A DNA stretch of 64,000 nucleotides from Spirodela intermedia. Its lineage: Eukaryota; Streptophyta; Magnoliopsida; Alismatales; Araceae. Of the stretch, positions 42,724 to 52,911 are shown piece after piece. The notes under the pieces were generated by a model. The model made no database searches, was not told where the DNA came from, and was given only the letters and a program-made list of their open reading frames with translations. A program made the translations under genes and the position numbers. Each line of letters opens with the position of its first letter. Positions within the stretch are counted from its first letter, which is position 1. The stretch is from contig LR746265.1 of NCBI GenBank assembly GCA_902729315.2, positions 2,336,892 to 2,400,891 of the forward strand, given 5' to 3'.

Positions 42724-43694
42724 CTACAAGTTACTGCAGAACTCCGACATGGGAAGAAAGTCAAAGAGCCCGCCGCCGGCAATTTGGCCCTCCGACTCAA
42801 ACTGCGGCTGGAGATCCCCAAAGATGCTGGTTTCACCCATCTGAGGAAAGAATCCTCCCATATTTAGCCCCGAGACGAGAGAGGGCCCGCCCTCCCTAAA
42901 CTCATCGACCGTTGTGGCGGCGGGGTGGCAGCGGAAGCTCGCTGGAGCCGCCGAGTTCACGAGGTTCCGCTCGTCGGCGCACTCCTCCGGCAGCCATTCT
43001 GCGAACATCACCCTCGGGAGGGGATTCCGCAGCGCTGCGCGGGCGGAGGGCTTCTGCTCGGCGTTTCGCCGGTCGTCTGAGTCGGCGGAGGACGTTTCCG
43101 TCGGCTCCGGCGACCCTAAACACGAAACCCGGGAGTTGGCTTCCTCCGGAGAGATCGAGGGTCTCTCGGCGGCTCTTCCCACCTTCTTCTTCAGGTAGGA
43201 GTTCCAGTGGTTCTTCACCTCGTTGTCTGTTCTTCCCGGCAGATGGCTCGCTATCTGAGACCACCTGAAGAAGAAAGATGAGTTTCTGCTATCATCCACA
43301 TAAATTTATCGATGGCGGAGGGCTCACTTGTTTCCCAGCAAGGCGTGGAGACACAGAATGGTCTCCTCCTCCTCCGAAGTGAAGAGACCGCGCTTCAGCC
43401 CCGGCCTCAGGTAGTTGATCCACCGCAACCTGCAGCTCTTCCCATTCCGCTGCAACCCTAGGGTTCAAGGAAGAAGACGACTGAGATGCCGTCTGTTCTT
43501 CGACTGAAAGTGAGATTATGAAGCAGTTTGCGTGGAGAGGATGACGAGAGATGCTCACCAGCTTTGATCGCGACTGCGCTCCAGCAGTCATGGCCGTGGT
43601 TGAGGACGTAGTCCCTCAGCTTCTGGTCCTCCTCCGGCGACCACAGCCCCTTCCTGTACTTGATCTTCGGCTGGTCGCAGGCCCTGCACCCCAT
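42724..43694 (-). CDS. R2R3-MYB transcription factor, LAF1/MYB18-like
   Basis: Nuclear DNA-binding transcription factor. Exons in transcription order are 43559-43694, 43328-43457 and 42724-43264, giving 268 residues, again with the standard R2R3-MYB phases (1, then 2). The protein begins [27 protein letters not shown]2 includes [20 protein letters not shown] and R3 has [15 protein letters not shown] with [18 protein letters not shown]. The [10 protein letters not shown] and [24 protein letters not shown] signatures point to the LAF1/MYB18/MYB19/MYB45 group. LAF1 itself acts in phytochrome A far-red light signalling, but function in this clade differs between species, so no role is claimed. 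The tail is short and moderately acidic, ending [13 protein letters not shown]. Introns are short (63 and 101 bases). It is not a tandem copy of the MYB at 21934-23786; the two are from different subgroups. Confidence 0.93.
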
Positions 43695-44255
43695 TCCGCA
43701 GCAATGGCAGTAGTTACCCTCCGACGGAGAGCAGAACCCAGAAAGCCAAGCAGATTTCCGGCATCCTGCGAAGGCGAACTCGTCTGGAGCTTAATAGGGA
43801 AGGAACCCAATGGGTCCATATCCTCGGAATCACGCTGAGCTGGTCTGCACTGGCAGGCGCCGTTAATCATTTGCGGATAGTAGTAGAAATCAATTGATTA
43901 GTCCAAAGTCGGGAGCAATTGAAGTCAGAAAGAGGGCCGCCATGGGAGGCATGAAGCTTCCGGCCAGCCTTATAATAATCTCCTCACCTTCGATCGTCTT
44001 CTCGCAGGAGTTTTTAAATCACTGGTTGGAACAAACAGGCGTGCTCGCCCCTGAGGCTCGTTAGAATGGGATATTCCTTCTGAAGAGTCAAACTACTTCA
44101 TGGTTGCTTCATAAAGTCAGCCCTCCCTTCTAGTCCTCTTCCGGACGATGGAAGTCGCCGACAACTAATCTCACTTCACCATCCGGGAATTACATGTGGC
44201 CTAGTTACAGCATCACTCTTCTCCCCTCGGAACTTCGGGGATTCGTTGCCAGGTT

Positions 44256-44258
<3 letters not shown>

Positions 44259-44349
<91 letters not shown>
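44259..44349. repeat. (TC)n array of 91 bases upstream of the LAF1-like MYB gene
   Basis: A perfect TC dinucleotide run, the longest in the window. On the MYB coding strand it reads as GA repeats, a sequence bound by plant BBR/BPC GAGA-binding proteins. It is likely to vary in length between individuals. Confidence 0.93.
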
Positions 44350-44352
<3 letters not shown>

Positions 44353-45200
44353 CGTACGATATTCTCCTGCAGGTGTATCCCTGCAGACCCTACTCACAGA
44401 AGCTCACTGCTCGAGGAGTGGCGGGACGATCGTTGACTTCGAGTTTGTCCGACACCTGGCTGCATCGAAGAAAAATCTACACCGAAGGCACGTCTTCGGG
44501 ACTCGGGATCGTACACAGGATAGGGATCGATCTCTCGAACTGCTTAATATTTTATGAGTAACTCGAGTTACGTAGTCATCCATTCCATGAAGCATCTCTC
44601 TTTCTCTCTCTTCTTTGACCGAACCTCCAGTGATCAGTACCCACCATGACTGTGAGTAGTGTGTGAGAGAGAGAGATGAGCCGCCTTATCTTATGGGGCA
44701 GGTCTTCCAATGAGAGAAGGACAGAGAGGAAGGGTTGGTTCCTACGTCACCAAGAGTTAGATTAAGAAGGGAGTTGTTTAGTCGGGCAGTCCTACTGGGG
44801 CGGCCGCCAGCCACGTTACCCGGCATCTCCCTCCCAACTGCCTTATTTTCTTAAGCTATTCTTGTCAGGAGGCCAAAGCGTCTCCCGACTGGTATCGCCC
44901 ACCAACATTTATTTGGGCCGTCAGGTTTCGGCCCAATATAAATCGATAATTCGTGTTTTAATCTATATTTTGTATTTTATTTATTTATACGGAAGTGCTC
45001 GGGAACTGGACCGGGCTCAAGCCAGCCCCCGGCCCGTTCTCACGGTGGCCCGCCGACTCGCCAGGACGCCGGCTTAACTCTGTAGGAGAATCCTGGCCGT
45101 TGGTACGATCCTGCGTCACTGATCTTAATCGAGGCGAGGGACTGACTTGATCATTGGTTTGTTTCGATCCTGTCGGAGTAATCCTCGCGGAGAAATCGAG

Positions 45201-45272
45201 ATGGCGCTGTCCGTCCAATCCAGTTGGCGGAGCTCGGTGGCGATGATTCTCCCTAGCGTCTCATCATTCTGA
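45201..45272 (+). other. Possible upstream open reading frame in the AtuA-like leader
   Basis: A 23-residue frame starting MALSVQSSWRSS and ending in TGA. If the AtuA-like transcript starts before 45201 and has a 5'UTR intron ending at 45753, this would be an upstream open frame. Neither the transcript start nor the donor site is certain. Confidence 0.25.
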
Positions 45273-45765
45273 TGAGGGGACGTGAAGGCAGGTTTGGCTG
45301 GGTTCATTTCTGCATTTGGATTATCTCAGCGAAGGTTTCAAGCCGGACGTTCCGGGGAAGTAATCGTAGTGGCCATGAGAAGCTTCCACGATTAGCGTTG
45401 GAAATTTCGTACTCGTCGTAGTTCGAAATCCATCTTTTATGGACGAGTATGGTGGCGCTTCTTGGAAGTATTCCAAGTATTCTTCTCGTGTCACGCCTAT
45501 TGATCAAGCTCGTCGCATGTCTGTCTGTGCATGCAGGGACTGGATAGCACTCGATTATAATCGTTGATCCAATCAGAGGATCGTACATAGATTTCTTATC
45601 TGACGCCGATACTAGGCCACTCACAATGCAAGTCCAGGATATAGGCGAGTTAGAAAGCTGCAAGATTAAGCTGGTCTGTAAAGCTACGTGCGCAAACTTA
45701 TTTATTTTCTTTAACTTTCTTTGAGGTGTAAGTAGTACCAAGGCTGATTGCAGTTGGAACGGAAT

Positions 45766-48717
45766 ATGCAGAGGGATAATCCCCAGCGGCGGAAGGAGAA
45801 AGTTCTTGTAGGTTGTGGGGCAGGTTTTGGAGGCGATAGATCATTGGCAGCCCTCAAACTACTCCAAAGAGTTGATAAACTTGATTATCTTGTTTTAGAA
45901 TGTCTGGCAGAGAGGACTCTCGCCGATCGATATCAGATTATGATGTCCGGGGGTGATGGGTTTGATCCTCGAAGTATGTTGCGTTATTTTTCTTTCCTTT
46001 TTAACGCACCTATTATCATTCAGACATTTCTACATTATTCAGATTATACTTGTTTTTTGCTTCTTTGAAGCATTTTTTATATCTTCTGTTTTCCACCGAC
46101 GACAATTAGGACATGAACTCATCTTTTTGTTCTTAGTGTTACTCACGAGGGAATTGGAAGTTAGAAGATACCTATCATAATTCTGTCCATGATGTCATGC
46201 ATGCCTCTACTTTGGTATGCTCTTAGAGTAAAAAATGATGTATCCTTGTCCACATTCTGATTAATTGCTTCTATTTTGTGCATTGGGAGAATGTAAACTT
46301 AAAGAAAACTATCGCACTCACTTTGCGAATTTCTGGAAATAAACTACCTCTTAATGGCTATCCGATGCTAACTGAATTATCCTTGTTAAGGTTTTCCCTT
46401 TAACCTGCATTCACATGTATATAGGCGCACTCATTTTGATAGATATTTGCGGTTACGTACTCATGCAAAAAGTAGTATAAACCGTATGCTCATAGATGGG
46501 CACAAGATGGAATGCGCACTTTAAACTTCTGTTACCTTGATCGCTCAATCTCGGAGCACTGTTCGTACAAGGTCGTCTTTAAAATGGACAAGATGCCTCT
46601 CATTCTCTTATTCTTCATTTTAATTCAAAATCATTGAGAGCTTGAAGATTGTTGCACTTATTCTTGTTCCGGATATGAGCCTCCTCTAGTGCACATTATC
46701 ATTGCAGTAAGCATGCCCAATGATGCAACAAAATAACTGTTTAGCCATCAAGGTGACAAGACCAAGCATCATTGCCCAATGATGCCGCCTTTCTCCTGGT
46801 CCAGTGTTGTTTGGTTACTTATACACGTGCAGTTCAAGAATATAGGATCCAAACTTTACAGAGGTGCACTGTTTCAGTAGAGGTCTCATAAGTGAATTTA
46901 TCTTCATTGTGGGACGAAAAAGCTGGTTTCACCAAGCGGCCACAACTGGCAGTAAACTCATCCTCTTCATCCTCAACTTCATACCTTAGCAGATCAATTT
47001 GAGAAATTCTAGCAGTATTTTTTTCCCGCTGTGTACTGCATCTTGTTTATTCCTATTGTGATGAACATAGACACGCATGGAGCATGACATAACGGTGCTA
47101 AATTTTCACTTAAGGTAAATGCCTACATCCTGAACAGGTAGGACTCTTATGAAACCTATCCTTCTATGTTTTGCAGTCGTCGAGTGGATGTCTTTGCTTC
47201 TACCACTATCTGTAGGAAAAGGAGTCTGTATAATCACCAACATGGGTGCTGGTAAGCATCTAATTATTTTTATTCCGGTGTATATACTGATATGTCATGC
47301 ATTATTTTAGTTCTCAAACTTCTGATGTTGATACTCACTTCTCTATTACAAGTGGATCCACTTGGTGCGCAGAAGGCCATCTTGGAGGTTGCAAATAGCT
47401 TGGCACTAGATATCACCGTCTCTGTGGTTAATGAGATTGTCTTATCAAAATCTGGTAACATTTTATGACTAACCCTCTCAATCTCTCTTTGACTTTTAGG
47501 AAGACATCTGAGATGTAATACAGATATCAATTAGTAGTCTACTAAAATACTATCTAGAAAGTTTCCTAGAAATTTATGATTTCATTATGTTTTCATCATC
47601 TGACGGTCTTCTTACCTCAGGAACCCCACTTCCAGACAAAGAGGACAGGATAAGGAAAGGTGTAAGGTTCTGCTGCTCTGGAATTCTTAGTCATCTATTC
47701 TGTCATGTGTTGTGCTTTCCATCTATCTATATTTCTTAATTGGGCTCTTCACATGAGTACCTTGCTTCATAGTATTCATGAAAACAATGAGCAACGATCG
47801 TGTGCATTCATAAACAAGCAAATACCCATAAATAACACATCCTGACAAAAACTGCACTTTCAGCGGAACAGTTTACTCTCGTGAAAGCAACCCATTGTGC
47901 TTAAATTGTGGAATGAATATTATTTAATTTTGCATTTAAATTCCACAAAAGGCATTATTTTTACTTGTATTTGAGTTAAGGTCTCTAATAATGTGCTTGT
48001 ATGAAAAAAGCTTAGTTAGTGATGATTATGTGGTGAACTAATTTTTGTTATCTTCCTTGCATCATCTTTACCTTGAAGGGTGTCAGCACGTATCTGGGAG
48101 CAGCCCCCATTGTCCAGTGCTTAGAAAAATATAGACCACAGGTTATAGTGACTTCACGGGTTGCAGATGCTGCTTTATTTTTAGCTCCAATGGTATGCTT
48201 TCGTTCCTATGTCTTAAAAATAATTCAACTGATATTACTGAAAATATAAATCATTATTTTATTCAGTGAAAACACATTTGGAACTGCATGGGAGAAGTAT
48301 TTAAGACGCTAAGTATTTTATTTTAAATTTAAGGTCATGTATTTGTGTTATTCTGCCAATACGAGCAGCTTTTAGTTTTTTTTTAAGAGTTACTGGATGC
48401 TCTTGAAAATGATGTTCGGATGTTTATGTACATGATATGTGGTTTCACCTTCACTTTCACTCCTGTTCTTACTCATTAAATCCAGAAAAAAAATAACTAG
48501 CGCATGACACCACCCAAATTCTTCCCATACTTTTCGTGACTAGGTTTATGAATTAGGTTGGAATTGGAATGATTTTGAGCAACTTGCAAAAGGTTCTCTG
48601 GCTGGTCATCTTCTAGAGTGTGGTTGCCAGCTAACAGGAGGATATTTCATGCATCCTGGTAACCATGTTGCCCTCAATTTTTTGTATTTTGACTTCGCAT
48701 ATACATGCACACACACA

Positions 48718-48759
<42 letters not shown>

Positions 48760-51200
48760 TATATGCGTGTGTGTGTGTACGTAATCTTGATGAAGCTCAT
48801 GAATTATTCAAATTCAGACTCATTTATCCACCTAACATGAACAGGAGATAAATACCGGAATTTTCCCATTCGACAACTTCTAGATTTGTCTCTTCCTTAT
48901 GCTGAAGTTAGCTGTGATGGAGAAGTCTGTTTAGCAAAAGCATTGGAGAGTGGAGGCGTTTTAAATTCTAGTACTTGCACTGAGCAACTGCTTTATGAGG
49001 TTGGAGATCCCAGTGTCTACATAACGCCTGACATCGTAAGAGCCTTTCAACAACTACTGGGAAAATTTATAGCTAATTGATTCACGATGCTAACAATAAA
49101 TATTGACGGCAGGTCATAGATATTCGGGATGTTTATTTTTGCTCCTTGTCTGCTGACAAGATACTCTGCTTTGGAGCAAGACCATCTGGAGAACCTGTGC
49201 CTGATAAACTTCTACAGCTTGTTCCAAAGGTGAGGACTACTATGCATTCATGATGCTCATTCTGTCTAGCCTCTCACACTCAAATCAAAATTTTCCCATG
49301 ATGTATTTTCATCATGTTTCTAAATCAGCTATCACTAAAAGATCGCTTACATCTAAAATGTTTATTACATGGAATTCATTTCAGCCTGGAAAGTCAGTTG
49401 TCTCTCATTTGTGCTCTATAGCGGCAATGGTGGTGGGACGCTTTCGATTTAATTGGTAGTGTGGTTTCAGGATTGCGGATGGAAAGGATGGGGAGAGATT
49501 TCTTACGGAGGGTATGAGTGCGTCAAGCGCGCTGAAGCTGCCAGGTTTTTGGTTCGTCTAATGACCAGGCCTTTTATTTAGTCCATTAATTTGGGAGAGA
49601 TGTGAACATAAACTTCACGAAGAAATTGTTACACCCTGATATATCTTTTTCCTTCGCCATAAAAATACTGCCCTTGATGTCACATGGACCCTGCATGGAC
49701 GCGACCAACATGCATTAGAAAATAAGGCAAAAATATTTCTATTTTTTTTCACAGGTTAAGTCATGGATGGAGGAAGCATTTCCTGGCGTCGGAGATCGAA
49801 TTGTTTCCTACATTATTGGGTTTGACAGCCTAAAAGTAGCAAGAAGCAATGCGGATTCTTCATCATCGCAAGAAATAACGGATGTGAGGCTGAGAATGGA
49901 CGGTCTATTCGAGAAAGAAGAACATGCAGCTCACTTTGCTCTGGAGTTTATGGCGCTATACACAAATGGGCCAGCAGGTGGTGGTGGAATCAGGTTAGAA
50001 CTGTGGTCGTCTGGAATTTTATTGCCTGCAGAAGTCCTCTATGATACTTGAATGTCAGAAGCCGTATTATTTTCATATTACTCCCCAGAAAAGAAAAAGA
50101 AGTATACTTATTTCAATAAACGGTATATATGCCGTAAACATAGGAAGATTGCATTTTTCTATAACTACCCCAGCACCCTCTGTCCACACTCCCTACAAAA
50201 CTGCTGGCTGAGCCAGCTTGAATCCTGAAAGAAGCTCTGATCTTCCGACCTAATTTTCCACCGGAAGATGTGCCTAGGGAGGAGATGGTGGTGGAGGAGC
50301 TGTAGCCACTCTGCGTGGTCAAAGAATGGCGATAGAAAGGAGCTTTCACGAGGGAAAACCCTTTGCTTGGGAAACGCCGACGAAAATCACCTAAAGCCCA
50401 TCATTTTATTATTCTTTGATGCACATTACATCTAGCTGTTAGTTTCTTGGCCTTGTAGATCATCGACATTGTTGCCATTGAGTCATCATCACTATCACAT
50501 TACATCTAACTAGCTTTCTGTATTGTGCAGCACTGGGCACAGGAAGCAAATCGTGCTTTCTAAAGAACTGGTAAGGATCTCCTGCATCTTCAGTTCTCTG
50601 AATCAGATCGTCACTGGGGAGCTTCCTCGTCTCCTTCAGGTCGAGCGGGAGTCTGTCCTCTGGCAAACCAGCGCCAAACGGGCAGTTGCTGATCCAGACA
50701 GTAAGACTTCCAATCTCCCGATCAAATTTAGCACCAATTTTGGCAGGAAATGCGGTGGGGGGAGCACAAACTTCTCTGTGGATTCCGATCATGGCGGGCC
50801 TCCGAGCTCCGCTGCACCTTCCGGCGAGCCGATTCCTCTGTACCAGGCGGCGCACTCGAGGACCGGTGACAAAGGCAACGACCTTAACTTCTCCATCATC
50901 CCTCATTTCCCCGGGGACTTCGAGAGGTTGAAAAAGGTGATAACCCCAGAGTGGGTGAAGGGAGCCGTCTCACCTCTCCTCGGCGAATTGCCGTCCGCTG
51001 ATCCGGCGGCGGCGGAGAAGAGAGATCGGTGGATGGAGGAGAACCTGCGGGTGGAGATCTACGAGGTGAGGGGAGTCCACTCCCTGAACGTTGTGGTGAG
51101 GAACGTCTTGGACGGAGGCGTCAACTGTTCCAGGAGGATCGACCGTCATGGGAAGACCGTCTCGGACCTCATCTTGAGCCAGGAGATTGTTCTTCCTTGA
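45766..51200 (+). CDS. AtuA-like protein (acyclic terpene utilisation AtuA / DUF1446 family)
   Basis: Belongs to the DUF1446/AtuA family, named after a Pseudomonas acyclic-terpene catabolism gene. I know of no settled biochemical function in plants. Twelve exons: 45766-45973, 47177-47251, 47353-47454, 47621-47661, 48079-48192, 48544-48658, 48845-49035, 49113-49229, 49471-49551, 49755-49993, 50531-50570 and 50640-51200; 627 residues. The N-terminal core (to about 430) has the family signatures GCGAGFGGDRSLAAL, YLVLECLAERTLA, GGVSTYLGAAPIV, VTSRVADAALFLAPMVYELGW, GHLLECGCQLTGGYF and EQLLYEVGDPSVYITPD. The C-terminal domain (about 505-627) starts near PLYQAAHSRTGDKGND and ends with VVVRNVLDGGVN, RRIDRHGKTVSDL. 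Between them is a variable linker (about 462-500) unlike family members I recall. The last exon is GC-rich while the rest is AT-rich. The ATG at 45766 is the first in frame and gives the usual short lead-in to the glycine-rich start. The 41-base exon 4 depends on the GTAAGG donor at 47662. Confidence 0.88.
48706..48780. repeat. (CA)n-GC-(TA)n-GC-(TG)n imperfect inverted repeat in an AtuA intron
   Basis: ACACACACACGCATATAT at 48709-48726 is the reverse complement of ATATATGCGTGTGTGTGT at 48759-48776, with a TA run between them. It lies in the intron between 48659 and 48844. The arms could pair into a hairpin in DNA or in the pre-mRNA. Confidence 0.9.
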
Positions 51201-51363
51201 CGGCGAAGGGCCGGCCTTGCTTCGTTTGGGCATTTGACTTCTGCTAAACACTCCTCCGTATGGACATTTTTCTCTTTTTATTTATTATCCTTGAGAGAGA
51301 AAAATCTGTGATCTGGAGATCATCTGCGGAGCAGAGCAAAGAGAGGAGAACCAGAGAGCTCTC

Positions 51364-51408
<45 letters not shown>

Positions 51409-51600
51409 TTCTTACATGAATCTGTGAGCTGCCAGAAGGCAGGTGGGCTGATCTTGGTAGGTTAGAAATCTGAATGAACGAATCGATTGAGGAGATGATC
51501 AGTGTGGTGTATGATGAATGTCTTATTGGAGGGGGGGAAGGAAGTGAAAAAAAAGAAGAAATGAGAGAAGACAGTGGAAGAGATCTATCCAAAGTGCAAG
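51201..51600. other. Intergenic region between convergent AtuA-like and RUP-like genes
   Basis: Only 400 bases separate the two stop codons, so their 3'UTRs may overlap. It contains overlapping TTTATT hexamers at 51277-51286 (AATAAA on the RUP strand) and a (GA)n array at 51365-51404 that would be CU-rich in a RUP 3'UTR. Confidence 0.6.
51365..51404. repeat. (AG)n array between convergent genes
   Basis: An AG run of about 40 bases, about 165 bases past the AtuA-like stop and about 200 past the RUP-like stop. Confidence 0.9.
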
Positions 51601-52911
51601 TCAGAGGGGCCTCGGTTTCTTCCTGCCGCTGAAAACCTGCAAGACGCCGTTGGAAGCGCTGGCGACGATGGTGCAGGCGTCTCCGCCGGCCTGCCGCCAG
51701 CAGACACTGCTGACGAATCCCCTGCCCCCGTCTTCCTCCGCCGCGTCGAAGCCGCCCACCCATATCGGCTCGCCCCACCTCACGTCGTAGACGAACACCT
51801 GGTTCGTCTCCGAGCCGCAGGCCAAGAGACCGCCGGATTTCCAGACGCTCAGCCCCACGAAGCTCCTCGTGTTCAGGTGTCCCTCGTAGGCGCGCGCCTC
51901 TCGGCCGTCGAGGAGGCTCCACAGCCGGAGGCACCCGTCGGTGCCGGCGGAGACGACCTTCCCGCCGCCGGTGAAGCGGACGTAGGTAACGGTGCGGTGG
52001 TGCCCGCGGAAGACGGTCACCGGCGCCGCCGTCATCCGGAGGTCGTAGACGTAAGCCCTCCTGTCCGCGCAGCCCATGCCCACGAGGGGCCCGCCGGAGG
52101 GGTCAAACTCGACGCTGCACACGGCCCCCCGCAACTCACCGGTGGGGCACAGAGAGAAGGCGGTGCCGCCGCCGCAGCGAGAGTCCCACAGCTGCGCGGT
52201 GCCGTCGTCGGAGGCGGAGCCGCCGAGCTGCGGGAGCCACCGCGAGTAGTCGACGCTCCAGACGCGGCGGCCGTCGTGTTCGTCGCGCTCGAACACGGGG
52301 ACGCGCCTCTCGAGGTCGTACTCGGTGACGACGCCATCGTAGTCGCCGGCGCCGACCACGCGGTCGCTGCCGTCGGGCTTCCACCGGAGGCTGCTGAGCT
52401 TCGCGGGGGTGCAAATGTAGAAGCTGCAGGAGGCGGCGTGGTCCGAGAGGGTGGCGGCTCCTCCCTCGCAGGCCTCCGGGACGAGGGACCTCAAGCTATA
52501 GATCCTGATCTTCCTGGCGATGCCCCCGGTGGCGAGGAACTGGTCGGAGGGGTCGAACTCGATGGCCCCAAGAACGTCGGACACCTCCCTCGTCGCCGTC
52601 GGCGAGATGACGGAGCAGAGCTGGAAGTCCCATTCGCAGCGGGCTGCTCTCCCCTCCCCTTCTCCTCCTCCTCCTCCTCCTCCTCCTCCTCTTATTCCCC
52701 TCGGCGCTGCTAGACCTCGGCAGTGGCTCTCTCGGTGCTCCACGGCGGCGCCACCGGGACCGGGAGCTGCGGCGGCGGCGGCGGAGTTCTTGTTCATCGC
52801 CCCCTCATGGGCGGCGGCCGGAGACTTCGATGGGCTCTCCGGCAGCCAACGGGAACCAGCGAGGCGAGGTGCCGGGGATACAGCGAGCGCAGATGAATCC
52901 GTCCTCGCCAT
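51601..52911 (-). CDS. WD40-repeat protein RUP1/RUP2-like (repressor of UV-B photomorphogenesis)
   Basis: Seven-bladed WD40 propeller protein of the RUP/EFO group. In Arabidopsis, RUP1 and RUP2 bind the UV-B receptor UVR8, drive its return to the inactive dimer and so damp UV-B signalling; RUP2 also affects flowering time. Single exon, 436 residues. The N terminus (to about 85) is low-complexity, Ala/Gly-rich and variable. The conserved part begins RCEWDFQL, then VLGAIEFDPSDQFLATGGI and KIRIYS (blade 1), followed by SSLRWKP, DDGTAQLWDSR, GCADRRAYVYDLR, GHHRTVTYVRF, GTDGCLRLWSLLDG and GSETNQVFVYD, and ends VASASNGVLQVFSGR. RUP genes are typically intronless, as here. Coding DNA is extremely GC-rich. 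The start at 52911 is the first ATG; a second in-frame ATG, 39 codons in, before NKNSAAAAA, is possible. Assignment to RUP1 versus RUP2 is not made. Confidence 0.9.
   Translation of the reverse strand: MARTDSSALAVSPAPRLAGSRWLPESPSKSPAAAHEGAMNKNSAAAAAAPGPGGAAVEHRESHCRGLAAPRGIRGGGGGGGGGEGEGRAARCEWDFQLCSVISPTATREVSDVLGAIEFDPSDQFLATGGIARKIRIYSLRSLVPEACEGGAATLSDHAASCSFYICTPAKLSSLRWKPDGSDRVVGAGDYDGVVTEYDLERRVPVFERDEHDGRRVWSVDYSRWLPQLGGSASDDGTAQLWDSRCGGGTAFSLCPTGELRGAVCSVEFDPSGGPLVGMGCADRRAYVYDLRMTAAPVTVFRGHHRTVTYVRFTGGGKVVSAGTDGCLRLWSLLDGREARAYEGHLNTRSFVGLSVWKSGGLLACGSETNQVFVYDVRWGEPIWVGGFDAAEEDGGRGFVSSVCWRQAGGDACTIVASASNGVLQVFSGRKKPRPL

Larger units (their letters stand above)
43695..45765. other. 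Divergent intergenic region between MYB and AtuA-like genes
   Basis: The two genes point away from each other, so both promoters lie here. It holds a 91-base (TC)n array at 44259-44349, about 570 bases upstream of the MYB ATG, and short GA runs. The right end appears to be the AtuA-like 5'UTR: an acceptor GATTGCAG at 45753 stands 12 bases before the ATG, which implies a 5'UTR intron, and a short open frame lies at 45201-45272. No other gene is supported. Confidence 0.6.

Noticed and set aside
45304-45741. 145-residue minus-strand open frame before the AtuA-like gene
   Set aside because: No ATG at the stated start, no recognisable domain, and it lies in the likely 5'UTR/intron of the AtuA-like gene.
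51574-52713. 379-residue plus-strand open frame opposite the RUP-like gene
   Set aside because: It is antisense to a clear WD40 gene in GC-rich DNA, and its Ala/Gly/Val-rich product has no recognisable domain.
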